Shown piece after piece: positions 51,351-59,965 of a DNA stretch of 64,000 nucleotides. Both the position numbers and the translations under genes were made by a program. Positions within the stretch are counted from its first letter, which is position 1; each line of letters starts with the position of its first letter. The notes under the pieces are model-generated. The model was not told the origin of the DNA, did no database searches, and was given only the letters and a program-made list of their open reading frames with translations. Source of the DNA: G11 sp947167445 (GTDB lineage: Bacteria; Bacillota; Clostridia; Lachnospirales; Lachnospiraceae); the NCBI GenBank assembly GCA_947167445.1, contig CAMVID010000016.1:1-64000 (forward strand), read 5' to 3'.

Positions 51351-52658
51351 TTATGCATTTGGTACAGGAGAACTGATAACCCTGTTCCTTCCGGACTGTT
51401 TGCCGTAGTAGAGTCTGTCATCCGCTTCCTTAAGAAGCTCGTTGAGACGTACTCCGTCCCTTCTTTCAGTTACTCCGGAGGATATTGTAACACGAATTAC
51501 ATCAGAGCCGGAAACAAATGTGGATTCCTCTATCTGGCCTCTGATTCTCTCCAGGATTTCCGCAGCTTCCTTAACAGGGGACTGCTCGAAAACCATAAGG
51601 AATTCCTCGCCGCCCCATCTTGCCACGTAGCCCTTGCCCTGAATGTTCTTTTCAAGAATTCTCGAAACTCCCTTAAGAACAATATCGCCGGCCTCATGTC
51701 CGTAGGTATCATTTACTTTTTTGAAAAAATCAATATCTACTATTGAAACACAAAAAGGAGCTTCGTTGGCAGTATTTCTGGTATAAACCTGATTCAGCCT
51801 CTTCTCGGCGTAACGGCGGTTGAAAAGCTCTGTAAGGCCGTCGCACTCAATCAGTTTCTTTAAGGATTTTTGCATGGTCTGGGCATTTCTTGCCATGTTG
51901 CCAAGCTCGTCCTTTCGTCCCGCAACCTCCTGGTGAAGGAGAGCATTCAAGTTACCCTCGGAAACCGCCTTAAAGTATGTATCCACCTTCTCGATGGCGG
52001 AAACGAAGCGCTGTCCCGAAGCGGCACTGGCGGCGCCGATTCCGATAACCAGAACGATTCCTATAAGGATAAGTGGAATCAAAGCCTTAATCAGACTCTT
52101 TTGAATTTCCTCAGAGGGCTTGCCGGCAAAAATCATGCCCACAATCTTTCCTTCCGAATTCTTTATTGGTGAAAAATAAGCGTAGTAATTCACATCGCCT
52201 ATGACTGTGTCGGAATAGAAGTTGGTCTGTCCCGCGTTTAAAACTTCCTCAAGGATTTTGTCCGGGCACCCGTAACCCACAGGTCTTGCGCCATCTTTCC
52301 CGCCGATGGTTGTAAGAATTATGGTGTCGGCATAATAGATGGTTACATCAATGTTGGTGCGCTCCTTAAGATCATCCATAAAGGAGTATTCCCTGGTAAC
52401 CACGGTATCACCCTTTAAAAGCTCATACTTTGTCTTACCGGAACTTTCCTCGGCAGAGAGTTCAAAATCTCCGGGGTAAGTGTAATCGTAATAAAGAAGC
52501 ACTGCATTTCCCACATTTTCAAGGTCTTTCCTGGCTTCTCCAAGCATTGCGAATCTGAAGGAATAATAGCCGCAAATTGCAAGAATCAGGCCAAGGCCTA
52601 TTACAGGCAGTACCGCACGTACAAGAAATTGTTTTTTGATATTCCAGCTTCCGTCCAT
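51351..52658 (-). CDS. Diguanylate cyclase with extracytoplasmic Cache sensor
   Basis: 435 residues: TM1 (AVLPVIGLGLILAICGYYSF), a single-Cache ligand domain (about 45-175, with TNFYSDTVIGDVNYYAYFSPI), TM2 (about 195-215), HAMP and GGDEF domains. Active-site ARWGGEEF and DGLTELFNRRY are intact, so c-di-GMP synthesis is expected. The product-inhibition I-site RxxD five residues ahead of GGEEF is absent (KNIQGKGYV region), so feedback control at that site should be missing. ATG follows AGGAGG, 20 bp after mfd. Confidence 0.93.
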   Translation of the reverse strand: MDGSWNIKKQFLVRAVLPVIGLGLILAICGYYSFRFAMLGEARKDLENVGNAVLLYYDYTYPGDFELSAEESSGKTKYELLKGDTVVTREYSFMDDLKERTNIDVTIYYADTIILTTIGGKDGARPVGYGCPDKILEEVLNAGQTNFYSDTVIGDVNYYAYFSPIKNSEGKIVGMIFAGKPSEEIQKSLIKALIPLILIGIVLVIGIGAASAASGQRFVSAIEKVDTYFKAVSEGNLNALLHQEVAGRKDELGNMARNAQTMQKSLKKLIECDGLTELFNRRYAEKRLNQVYTRNTANEAPFCVSIVDIDFFKKVNDTYGHEAGDIVLKGVSRILEKNIQGKGYVARWGGEEFLMVFEQSPVKEAAEILERIRGQIEESTFVSGSDVIRVTISSGVTERRDGVRLNELLKEADDRLYYGKQSGRNRVISSPVPNA

Positions 52659-52677
52659 AGGGCCTCCTTCGCCGAAA

Positions 52678-55600
52678 CTATCCTTCGGCTGTCTCAAGTA
52701 GAATCTGCATTTTTTCCAAAATGTCTTCTGTATCTTTAAGAAGATTCTCGGCATCCTTATCGATTATGCCGGTCTTCTCGTATCTGTAGGTAAAATAAGG
52801 TACTCCAACGGCGGTAAAGGTCATTTTCTTCTTGTAGTTAGAAAGGAACTCGGGAATCTTTGCCGCGTTAATCCTTGCGCCGGGATAGAAGGTAAAGGTA
52901 ATCTTTTCGTTCTTTCCCTTTATTTCCGTGAAGAATAATTTGTGAGCCGCCACTCTTATAAGGGCAATCCTTAAGAGGTTTTCAACCGATGTGGGCACCG
53001 CTCCGAAACGGTCTAAAAGCTCGCCCTTCATATCCTCGGACTCAGCCTTTGTTTCTATACCGGTGATACGTTTGTAGATATCGAGTTTCTGGACCTCGTT
53101 TACAATGTATTCTGCCGGGATAAAAGCGTCTACATCTAAATCGATGACCGTGGGGAAATCCTTGATCTCGTCAATTCCTTTAAGAGACTTAACCGCATCG
53201 TTAAGCATCTTACAATACATCTCATAACCCACGGCTTCCATGTGCCCATGCTGGGTGCGCCCTAAAAGGTTTCCGGCGCCACGGATTTCAAGGTCACGCA
53301 TTGCAATCTTAAAGCCGCTTCCAAGGTCTGTGAATTCCCTTATGGCCTCAAGCCTCTTCTCCGCCACCTCTGTAATCATTTTATCACGTTTGTACATTAA
53401 AAAGGCATATGCGGTTCGATTTGATCTTCCAACGCGCCCCCTTAACTGATAAAGCTGTGAAAGGCCCATTCTGTCGGAGTCGTGGATGATCATGGTGTTG
53501 ACGTTACTGATATCAAGGCCTGTCTCAACGATGGTGGTGGAAACAAGAACGTCGATTTCACCCGCCACAAAGTCGTACATGATTTTCTCAAGCTGGTTTT
53601 CTCTCATCTGGCCATGAGCGTAGGCCACGTTTGCCTCAGGCACCAGCTCCTGAATCTTCGCCGCAATATCCGCTATGTTGTTGACCTGGTTATAGACATA
53701 GTAAACCTGGCCGTTTCTCGAAAGCTCTCTTACGATGGCCTCCCTGACAATTTCCTCGTTGTATTCGAGAACGTAGGTCTGAATGGGAAGTCTGTCCTCG
53801 GGCGCCTCCTCCAAGATACTCATATCTCTTATTCCGATAAGAGACATGTGAAGGGTTCTCGGTATAGGTGTTGCCGTTAAGGTCAAAACGTCAACGTTCT
53901 CCCTTAACTTCTTAATCTTCTCTTTGTGAGTTACTCCAAAGCGCTGCTCCTCATCGATGATAAGAAGTCCCAGGTCTTTATATTGCACGTCATCGGATAG
54001 AACTCTGTGAGTTCCGATGACGATATCAACCATGCCCTTTCGCAGTTCCTCAACGGTCTTCTTCTGTTGAGCGGAAGAACGGAATCTGCTCAAAAGTTCA
54101 ACTCTCACAGGGAAGTCCTTAAGCCTTTGGGTAAAGGTGGTGTAGTGCTGTTGCGCAAGGATTGTGGTGGGCACAAGATAAACCACCTGCTTTCCCTCCT
54201 GAACTGCCTTGAAGGCTGCTCTAATTGCAATCTCAGTCTTACCGTAGCCCACGTCGCCGCAGATAAGTCTGTCCATTATCTTGGTACTTTCCATGTCGGC
54301 TTTTGTGGCTTCAATGGCAGCAAGCTGATCCTCAGTCTCCTCAAAGGGGAACATTTCCTCAAATTCCTTCTGCCAGACCGTATCCTTGCCGTAGACATAG
54401 CCGTTCCTGTCCTGTCTCTTGGCGTAAAGTTCCACAAGATCCTTTGCAATCTCTTCAACTGCGCCCTTAACCTTGGTCTTGGTCTTAACCCATTCTTTGG
54501 AACCCAGCTTATTAAGTTTATGTTTGCCGGAATCGGAGGCCGCGTATTTTTGCAAAAGATCAAGGCCCGTGGCAGGAATGTAGAGGACTCCTCCGTCACG
54601 GTATTCGATCTTCATGTAATCCTTGGCGATGCCCTCAACGGCAATCTTTTCAATGCCCCTGTAAATTCCAAGGCCGTGGGTTTCGTGAATGACATAATCG
54701 CCGATCCTAAGTTCCGCGAAATCAGCAATTGCCTGCCCCTGGCCCTTATAGGGTGAGAATTTTTTCTTCTTTTTCTTCTTCTCAGCGCCGAAAATATCGG
54801 ACTCAGAGATGCAGACAAACTTAAGCAAGGGGTATACGAAGCCCCTTCTTACATGGCCGTAGCAAACCAGAACTTCTCCGGGAATCACGCCTCTTGCCGG
54901 GTCTTCTGAATAAACCGCAGGAATCTCCTGGTCTCTTAAATCCTCCGCAAGACGCTTGGCTCTGGTTCTGGAGCCTGAAAGGAGAAGAACTCTGTAGCTG
55001 TCCTTTTTGTATTTCTTTAAATCCTTTACTAACGAATCAAAGCTGTTATTAAAGGATGCTATACTTCTGGTTTCAATGTTGAATGTTGCATCAGTGGAGA
55101 TAAATCTGGTTTTACTTTCAAGGGTCGAAAGAGCAACCGTTGGCTCCCCTGCAAGCTTTGCCAGAGTTTTGTTGACGGAATAGAGGATGTTTAGCTGCCC
55201 CGGAAGGATGTAGCCCTTCTCAAGTCTGTGGGACATGCTCTCCTTAAACTCCGCCTCGGTGGCCTCGGCGTGCTCCTTTATTCTGCCGGGCTCATCAAGG
55301 AAAAATATATGACTCTCATCTTTGATAAGATCCGCCAGAGATGCCGTATCTTTATAGAAATAGTTTACATAACTTTCCAGGTTGGTGAAGTCATTAAACT
55401 CGGTAAGTCGTTCTTTTAATTCTTTAAACTGCTGCTTAACCCTGTGAGCTTCCTCGGTTTTGAAGTCGGCTCTTAACTTCTCTTCCTGAGTTACGGCCTC
55501 TTTCTCAATCTTTTTAAGGCCTGCTGCCAGCTCTTCCTTGCTTAAGATGATTTCCGTCGCAGGGTAAACCGTAAAGGACTGCAGCTCCTCGATACTCCTT

Positions 55601-56223
55601 TGGCTTAATACGTCAAAGGATCTGATGGAGTCCACAGTGTCGCCCCAAAGCTCCATACGAACGGGGTTTTCTTCTGTAAGGTCGTATATGTCAACGATTC
55701 CGCCTCGAACCGAAAACTGTCCGGGGGAATCTACCTGATAGACTTTCTCATAGCCCATCCTAACAAGCTTCTCTGAAAGGGAGGCCAGTTCCAAATCATC
55801 GTCCTTTTTGATGCTAACCATGGCATCCTTTAGAACACTCAAAGGAGGCTGGGGCGACATAAGGGCGTCAAAGGTCGTCACAAGAGTAATGGGTTTACCT
55901 TCCATTATCCTCTTGCAGGCTCTGATTCGCTCTTTTGTAAGCTGGTTTCCGTGGATGTCCGCCTGATAGAAAATCAGGTCTCTTGCAGGATAGGTGAAGG
56001 CAAATCGGTCATAGAGTCTGGCATCCTCCATGATTTCCCTGACTCTCGCTTCAGAGTAGGTTAAGACGATTTTTACCTTGTAGCCTTCTGAGAGCCCATA
56101 GATTAAGTGAAGCTTCTCCGAATCTACCGGCCCGTTTAGAAATATTGCTTTATTCTTTTTTAGATTGTCCCTCATGGCGGAAAAATCCGCCAGTTCATTA
56201 AGCAGGGTCAGTAGTGCTTGCAT
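52678..56223 (-). CDS. mfd: Transcription-repair coupling factor
   Basis: 1181 residues. UvrB-like N-terminal half, RNA polymerase interaction domain (about 490-560, GDYVIHETHGLGIYRGIEKI), RecG-like translocase with Walker A GDVGYGKTEIAIRAAF, DEEQRFGV, TATPIPRTLHMSL and a TRG-like VAYAHGQMRENQLEKI region, plus a C-terminal autoinhibitory domain. Removes stalled polymerase and recruits UvrA. ATG lies inside the end of pth (26-base overlap), so the pair is coupled. Confidence 0.97.
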   Translation of the reverse strand: MQALLTLLNELADFSAMRDNLKKNKAIFLNGPVDSEKLHLIYGLSEGYKVKIVLTYSEARVREIMEDARLYDRFAFTYPARDLIFYQADIHGNQLTKERIRACKRIMEGKPITLVTTFDALMSPQPPLSVLKDAMVSIKKDDDLELASLSEKLVRMGYEKVYQVDSPGQFSVRGGIVDIYDLTEENPVRMELWGDTVDSIRSFDVLSQRSIEELQSFTVYPATEIILSKEELAAGLKKIEKEAVTQEEKLRADFKTEEAHRVKQQFKELKERLTEFNDFTNLESYVNYFYKDTASLADLIKDESHIFFLDEPGRIKEHAEATEAEFKESMSHRLEKGYILPGQLNILYSVNKTLAKLAGEPTVALSTLESKTRFISTDATFNIETRSIASFNNSFDSLVKDLKKYKKDSYRVLLLSGSRTRAKRLAEDLRDQEIPAVYSEDPARGVIPGEVLVCYGHVRRGFVYPLLKFVCISESDIFGAEKKKKKKKFSPYKGQGQAIADFAELRIGDYVIHETHGLGIYRGIEKIAVEGIAKDYMKIEYRDGGVLYIPATGLDLLQKYAASDSGKHKLNKLGSKEWVKTKTKVKGAVEEIAKDLVELYAKRQDRNGYVYGKDTVWQKEFEEMFPFEETEDQLAAIEATKADMESTKIMDRLICGDVGYGKTEIAIRAAFKAVQEGKQVVYLVPTTILAQQHYTTFTQRLKDFPVRVELLSRFRSSAQQKKTVEELRKGMVDIVIGTHRVLSDDVQYKDLGLLIIDEEQRFGVTHKEKIKKLRENVDVLTLTATPIPRTLHMSLIGIRDMSILEEAPEDRLPIQTYVLEYNEEIVREAIVRELSRNGQVYYVYNQVNNIADIAAKIQELVPEANVAYAHGQMRENQLEKIMYDFVAGEIDVLVSTTIVETGLDISNVNTMIIHDSDRMGLSQLYQLRGRVGRSNRTAYAFLMYKRDKMITEVAEKRLEAIREFTDLGSGFKIAMRDLEIRGAGNLLGRTQHGHMEAVGYEMYCKMLNDAVKSLKGIDEIKDFPTVIDLDVDAFIPAEYIVNEVQKLDIYKRITGIETKAESEDMKGELLDRFGAVPTSVENLLRIALIRVAAHKLFFTEIKGKNEKITFTFYPGARINAAKIPEFLSNYKKKMTFTAVGVPYFTYRYEKTGIIDKDAENLLKDTEDILEKMQILLETAEG

Positions 56224-56800
56224 CGTCTTTTCTTTTCTTGGTGTTAAACTTGTTCATGGCCTTGTCAACGCCGTCTGTAAGCATTGTCTTAATGGCCTCT
56301 GCTGCGGTTTCAGCCGCTATCTCAATAATCTTTGCGTCATCTTTGTTGAAGTGCCCAAGGACGTGGTCCGCCAGATCTTCACCCTCTACCTTGGCTCCGA
56401 CCCCAACTCTTATTCTGGTAAAACCCTGAGTTCCTACATTTGCGATAATGCTCTTTAAGCCGTTATGTCCGCCGGCGCTTCCGCTCTTTCTGATTCGAAG
56501 ATTTCCTGTGGGAAGGTCGATATCATCGGAGATTATGATGAGCTCGCTCTCGGGGTCGATCTTATAGAAGTCCATGAGGCTTCTTACGCTCATGCCGCTG
56601 AGATTCATGTAGGTCTGGGGCTTGGCAAGAACCACTTTCTCGCCCTCGATGACGCCCTCCCCAATCTTTGCGGAGTGCTTGCTTTTATTTACTTTAATGT
56701 CACAGTCAATCGCTAGCTTGTCGATTACCGCAAAGCCCACGTTGTGACGGGTATTCTCATATTTCTTGCCCGGATTCCCCAGGCCTACGATTACGTACAT
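56198..56800 (-). CDS. pth: Peptidyl-tRNA hydrolase
   Basis: 200 residues. IVGLGNPGKKYENTRHNVGF holds the catalytic His and Asn, and KPQTYMNLSGMSVRSLM plus SGSAGGHNGLKSI are the family signatures. Frees tRNA from stalled peptidyl-tRNA. The pth-mfd order is common in Firmicutes. ATG chosen after AAGGGAAA; an ATG six codons upstream is possible. Confidence 0.97.
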   Translation of the reverse strand: MYVIVGLGNPGKKYENTRHNVGFAVIDKLAIDCDIKVNKSKHSAKIGEGVIEGEKVVLAKPQTYMNLSGMSVRSLMDFYKIDPESELIIISDDIDLPTGNLRIRKSGSAGGHNGLKSIIANVGTQGFTRIRVGVGAKVEGEDLADHVLGHFNKDDAKIIEIAAETAAEAIKTMLTDGVDKAMNKFNTKKRKDDASTTDPA

Positions 56801-56845
56801 GCTATAATTTCCCTTCATGTTCTGCTAATCCAAAGTATAAAAAAG

Positions 56846-56871
56846 TCCCGTGACTTTTGCAAGTCACGGGA
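56846..56871 (-). terminator. Terminator of the redox operon
   Basis: Perfect 11-base stem TCCCGTGACTT/AAGTCACGGGA with a 4-base loop, followed on the minus strand by a run of six T residues. Confidence 0.9.
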
Positions 56872-56888
56872 TTCTTCTCAGATATTTA

Positions 56889-58100
56889 TTACACCGTCCT
56901 TGCAGGGGGAACGTCTATGGAGACGTCGCTTACAGGGAAGGTAATGCAGGGATGAATGTAGCCAAACTGAAGGTCAGCAAGACGGCGGCCGTCAACTGAC
57001 TTTGGTACATATACATCGCCTTTAAGAAGCTGTGAGTGGCAATAGCCGCAGATTCCGCTTCGACACTGGGCGGGAGCGGTGATTCCTGCTCTCTCCATTG
57101 CAACAAGCAAGGATTCCTCAGAAGTACAGGGAATTGTAAATTCCTTACCTGCCATCTTAACAGATAATGTATACTTGCCTTCTTTTCCCTTAGGAAAATC
57201 TGCATCCTTCTCAGGATTTCTGTACTCACCAAAAAGCTCGTGACGTACGAACTTGCGGCGGATTCCGAGGGTTGCGATTTCCTTATCCGCGAAGTTATAC
57301 ATTGCCTGAGGTCCACACATGAAGATTGAGTAATCCTCACCTGCAGGGGCATACTTCTTAATTAAATCAGCTGTGATAAAACCGTGCTCGCAGCCTTCAG
57401 CCTCAGCGTCACTAAGTACATTTACAAGTTTAAACTTATCGCAGCTCTTCTCAAGCTCTTTAAACTCAGCCTCAAAAACTGCATCCTCCAAAGTTCTTGA
57501 ACCATAAAGGAGAATTAATTTTGCATCCTCATCACCGTCTGCAATTGCTTTGGCAAGGGAACGGAAAGGTGTGATTCCGCTTCCGCCTGCAAGACCGATT
57601 ACAGTCTTTGCATCACGAAGAGGCTCATAGGTAAATACTCCAAGGGGAGCGCTTGCCGTAACCTTCTCTCCAACCTTCCAGTTATCAAGAATGAAGTTGG
57701 AAGCAAGGCCTTCGCCTGCTCTCTTGATTGTTAACATGTACTTTCCTTCAAGAGCTTCCTTGGGAGAAGATGAAAGAGAGTATGGACGGGTAATTGTGCT
57801 CTCTCCGATCTTAAGAGAAAGGCTTAAGTACTGGCCGGCACTAAAGTATGCCAAAGCCTTGGTGCCTGCTTCCTCATCGGCTTTAAGCACAAAGGTCTTA
57901 ACATCGGGAGCCGCATCTATAACCTCAGCCACAACAAGATGCTGAACTGTGGGGTGAAGAGCTGCTGCCAGTTCGTTTGCCTTATATGATTTAAGTTCAG
58001 GAAGTTTTTTTGCGGGAGCAGCTGCAATTTTCTCCTCTCTCTTTGGAATCATTGCAGTAAACTTCATCATGTCCAGGGATTTAATATTCGGTTTACTCAT
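56889..58100 (-). CDS. Flavin reductase with C-terminal 2Fe-2S domain
   Basis: 403 residues. After a 45-residue lead: FAD barrel with RPYSLSSSP (about 127), NAD(P) domain with GGSGITPFRSLA and MCGPQAMY, and a plant-type ferredoxin domain whose cluster cysteines are in CRSGICGYCHS with the fourth in IHPCITF. This moves electrons from NAD(P)H to the 2Fe-2S centre, like the reductase arms of oxygenases. Two bases downstream of the CrtI-like flavoprotein, its likely partner. The partner substrate is unknown. Confidence 0.9.
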   Translation of the reverse strand: MSKPNIKSLDMMKFTAMIPKREEKIAAAPAKKLPELKSYKANELAAALHPTVQHLVVAEVIDAAPDVKTFVLKADEEAGTKALAYFSAGQYLSLSLKIGESTITRPYSLSSSPKEALEGKYMLTIKRAGEGLASNFILDNWKVGEKVTASAPLGVFTYEPLRDAKTVIGLAGGSGITPFRSLAKAIADGDEDAKLILLYGSRTLEDAVFEAEFKELEKSCDKFKLVNVLSDAEAEGCEHGFITADLIKKYAPAGEDYSIFMCGPQAMYNFADKEIATLGIRRKFVRHELFGEYRNPEKDADFPKGKEGKYTLSVKMAGKEFTIPCTSEESLLVAMERAGITAPAQCRSGICGYCHSQLLKGDVYVPKSVDGRRLADLQFGYIHPCITFPVSDVSIDVPPARTV

Positions 58101-58102
58101 AA

Positions 58103-59611
58103 TTAGTTACCCCCTTTCAATCTGCCTATCACCCGGTTGGAATTCTGGTAACCGATGATATATGCAGAGCTGTATCCGTCGCCTCTTGAAGAGTGCCCTC
58201 CTACAAAGGTGATTCCGGGAATGGTAAAATCTGCCTTCTCATGGGCAATACGCGCCATAAGGTGATCCCATCCGGAAAGCTTGTATCCGTAAATTGTTCC
58301 ATCGGGAGTTCCAAGGTATCTTGCAAAGGTTACGGGGGTGGCTATGGAAATCTCCTCGATATGTGAACGGATATCGATTCCCATTAACTCTTCATAGTCC
58401 TTAATATACTTCTCTGCCTGAGCATTCTTCCACTTCTTGTATTCCTCGGGCTTAAGATCTTTAGGAATATCCGAGCCATAGCAAAGGTATGTGAAGAATA
58501 ATGTACATGTTCCCTCAGGTGAACTTTCAGGTACAACCTTGTTTAAGCTGTTAACGATGTAAAGGCCTCTGGTATCGTGTTGAACTCTGGGGTTTGGATC
58601 GTTAACCACAAAGACTGTGTAGTCTTTGATTCCAAGTTCCTCGGCCGTGCAGTCACATCCGATATAAATAGTCTCAACAGAAATACCGAAGTCTCTTGCA
58701 TTGGCAAGCTTAAGTTCGTTCTCAGGAACCTTCTTCTCATCCATTCTGTTGTAAACGTTGTTAGGAATAGCATTTGAAATGATTTCTTTTGCAAATACCT
58801 TCTCGCCGTTTGCAACGACACCGTTGATTCTTCCATTTTCATCTGTGAGGAACTCGGTAACTTCGCTGTTATACCAAACCTCACCGCCATTATCCAAAAG
58901 TACTTTAATAAGAGCTTCTGACAACTCATGTGAACGCTTTGCAGGCATTGCTGCGCCGTCCTTCACATAGCCGGTTACCATGTTAAGGTAATGCATGCAG
59001 TTTAATTCATCTGTGGGTACGCCAAGGTATCCCCAGTAAGTATTAACGATATTTCTGGCTTTCTCAGGCATGCCTAAAGCAATCTGAACTTCCTCAACAG
59101 AGTGGGAAGCACAGCGCATAAAGTTGCCGTATTTTAAAGCCATCACAAGCTTATTGGGATTGCCCTTTTTCTTTGTGATGTACTCTGTTGCCTGTTTGCA
59201 GTTAACTACCAGATCAAGGAAAGCCTTAACGCTTGCGCGGCTTCCGGGGCAGGCAGCCTCAATGGAATCACAGTATCCGTCAATTCCGCCCTTTACGGTT
59301 ACATCATATCCGTTCTCTCCCTTGGCGATTACACGATACATGTTGTTCTCATATCGCCAGTCAACCTTTGCGCCCAAATCCTCAAAGATCTTATAAACCG
59401 TGTCGGGGTGCTCAGGTGTACCTACCGAACACAGTTCATGAAGTGAAGGCTCAAATTCGAAGCGTCCTCTTACGAAGCTGGTTGCACATCCGCCGGGGAT
59501 GTTGTGCTTCTCAAGCAGTAACGTCTTTAAGCCATGCTTGGCACAGTTTGCAGCAGCAACCATACCGCCGTTACCTGCACCTACGACAATAACATCATAT
59601 TGTCTGTCCAT
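58103..59611 (-). CDS. CrtI/phytoene-desaturase-like FAD oxidoreductase
   Basis: 502 residues. N-terminal dinucleotide motif DVIVVGAGNGGMVAAANCA, GGCATSFVRGRFEFEPSLHE typical of CrtI-type proteins, a long substrate region and the closing motif FVGGHSSRGDGYSSAYIIG. Family members desaturate or isomerise lipids, carotenoids or fatty acids. No other carotenoid gene is nearby, so a lipid or fatty-acid substrate is as likely. Strong ribosome site AAGGAGGG. Its control region holds an operator-like palindrome. Confidence 0.85.
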   Translation of the reverse strand: MDRQYDVIVVGAGNGGMVAAANCAKHGLKTLLLEKHNIPGGCATSFVRGRFEFEPSLHELCSVGTPEHPDTVYKIFEDLGAKVDWRYENNMYRVIAKGENGYDVTVKGGIDGYCDSIEAACPGSRASVKAFLDLVVNCKQATEYITKKKGNPNKLVMALKYGNFMRCASHSVEEVQIALGMPEKARNIVNTYWGYLGVPTDELNCMHYLNMVTGYVKDGAAMPAKRSHELSEALIKVLLDNGGEVWYNSEVTEFLTDENGRINGVVANGEKVFAKEIISNAIPNNVYNRMDEKKVPENELKLANARDFGISVETIYIGCDCTAEELGIKDYTVFVVNDPNPRVQHDTRGLYIVNSLNKVVPESSPEGTCTLFFTYLCYGSDIPKDLKPEEYKKWKNAQAEKYIKDYEELMGIDIRSHIEEISIATPVTFARYLGTPDGTIYGYKLSGWDHLMARIAHEKADFTIPGITFVGGHSSRGDGYSSAYIIGYQNSNRVIGRLKGGN

Positions 59612-59668
59612 GTTATCCCTCCTTAAAAATTTGTAGTTTTATTTCATGCTAAAACCATTCCACTTCTA

Positions 59669-59717
59669 ATTTTATTCCAAAATCGTTTTAATAACAATAT
59701 AAAAAATGAGTACTCAT
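59669..59717 (-). promoter_or_regulatory. Promoter and palindrome of the CrtI-like operon
   Basis: Minus strand TTGTTA (59692-59697), 17 bases, TAAAAT (59669-59674). The perfect palindrome ATGAGTACTCAT (59706-59717) is eight bases upstream of the -35 box, as for a TetR- or MarR-like regulator site. The regulator gene is not in the window. Confidence 0.6.
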
Positions 59718-59742
59718 ATATTGTAGAAATTGCATAAAAGTA

Positions 59743-59939
59743 GCGGGTACAACTAATATGTTTGTCTCGCGGGCTTTATGCGACCGTCCCCACTTAGCGA
59801 TATGATCTCTCCTTAGAAACCGTTCTTTGGTTTCTTAGGAGAGTCTATGCGTTAGCTGGTCCCTCACGAGCTTAGTGGGGCTACGTGGAGCATCTAAGCG
59901 AGAGCGTGCCCAAGAGGCAAATATATTAGTTGTACCCGC
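59743..59939. repeat. Large foldback element, copy B
   Basis: 197 bp. Arms GCGGGTACAACTAATAT (59743-59759) and ATATTAGTTGTACCCGC (59923-59939) are perfectly complementary but unlike those of copy A. Core on the opposite strand relative to copy A: CGTCCCCACTTAGCG (59785-59799) and ACGAGCTTAGTGGGGCTAC (59866-59884). An extra hairpin with 15-base arms CTCTCCTTAGAAACC and GGTTTCTTAGGAGAG (59807-59843) sits inside. Fills most of the gap between glgD and the CrtI-like gene; no ORF. Confidence 0.8.
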
Positions 59940-59965
59940 GAACCTTCGCCAATCCCTACAACTTT

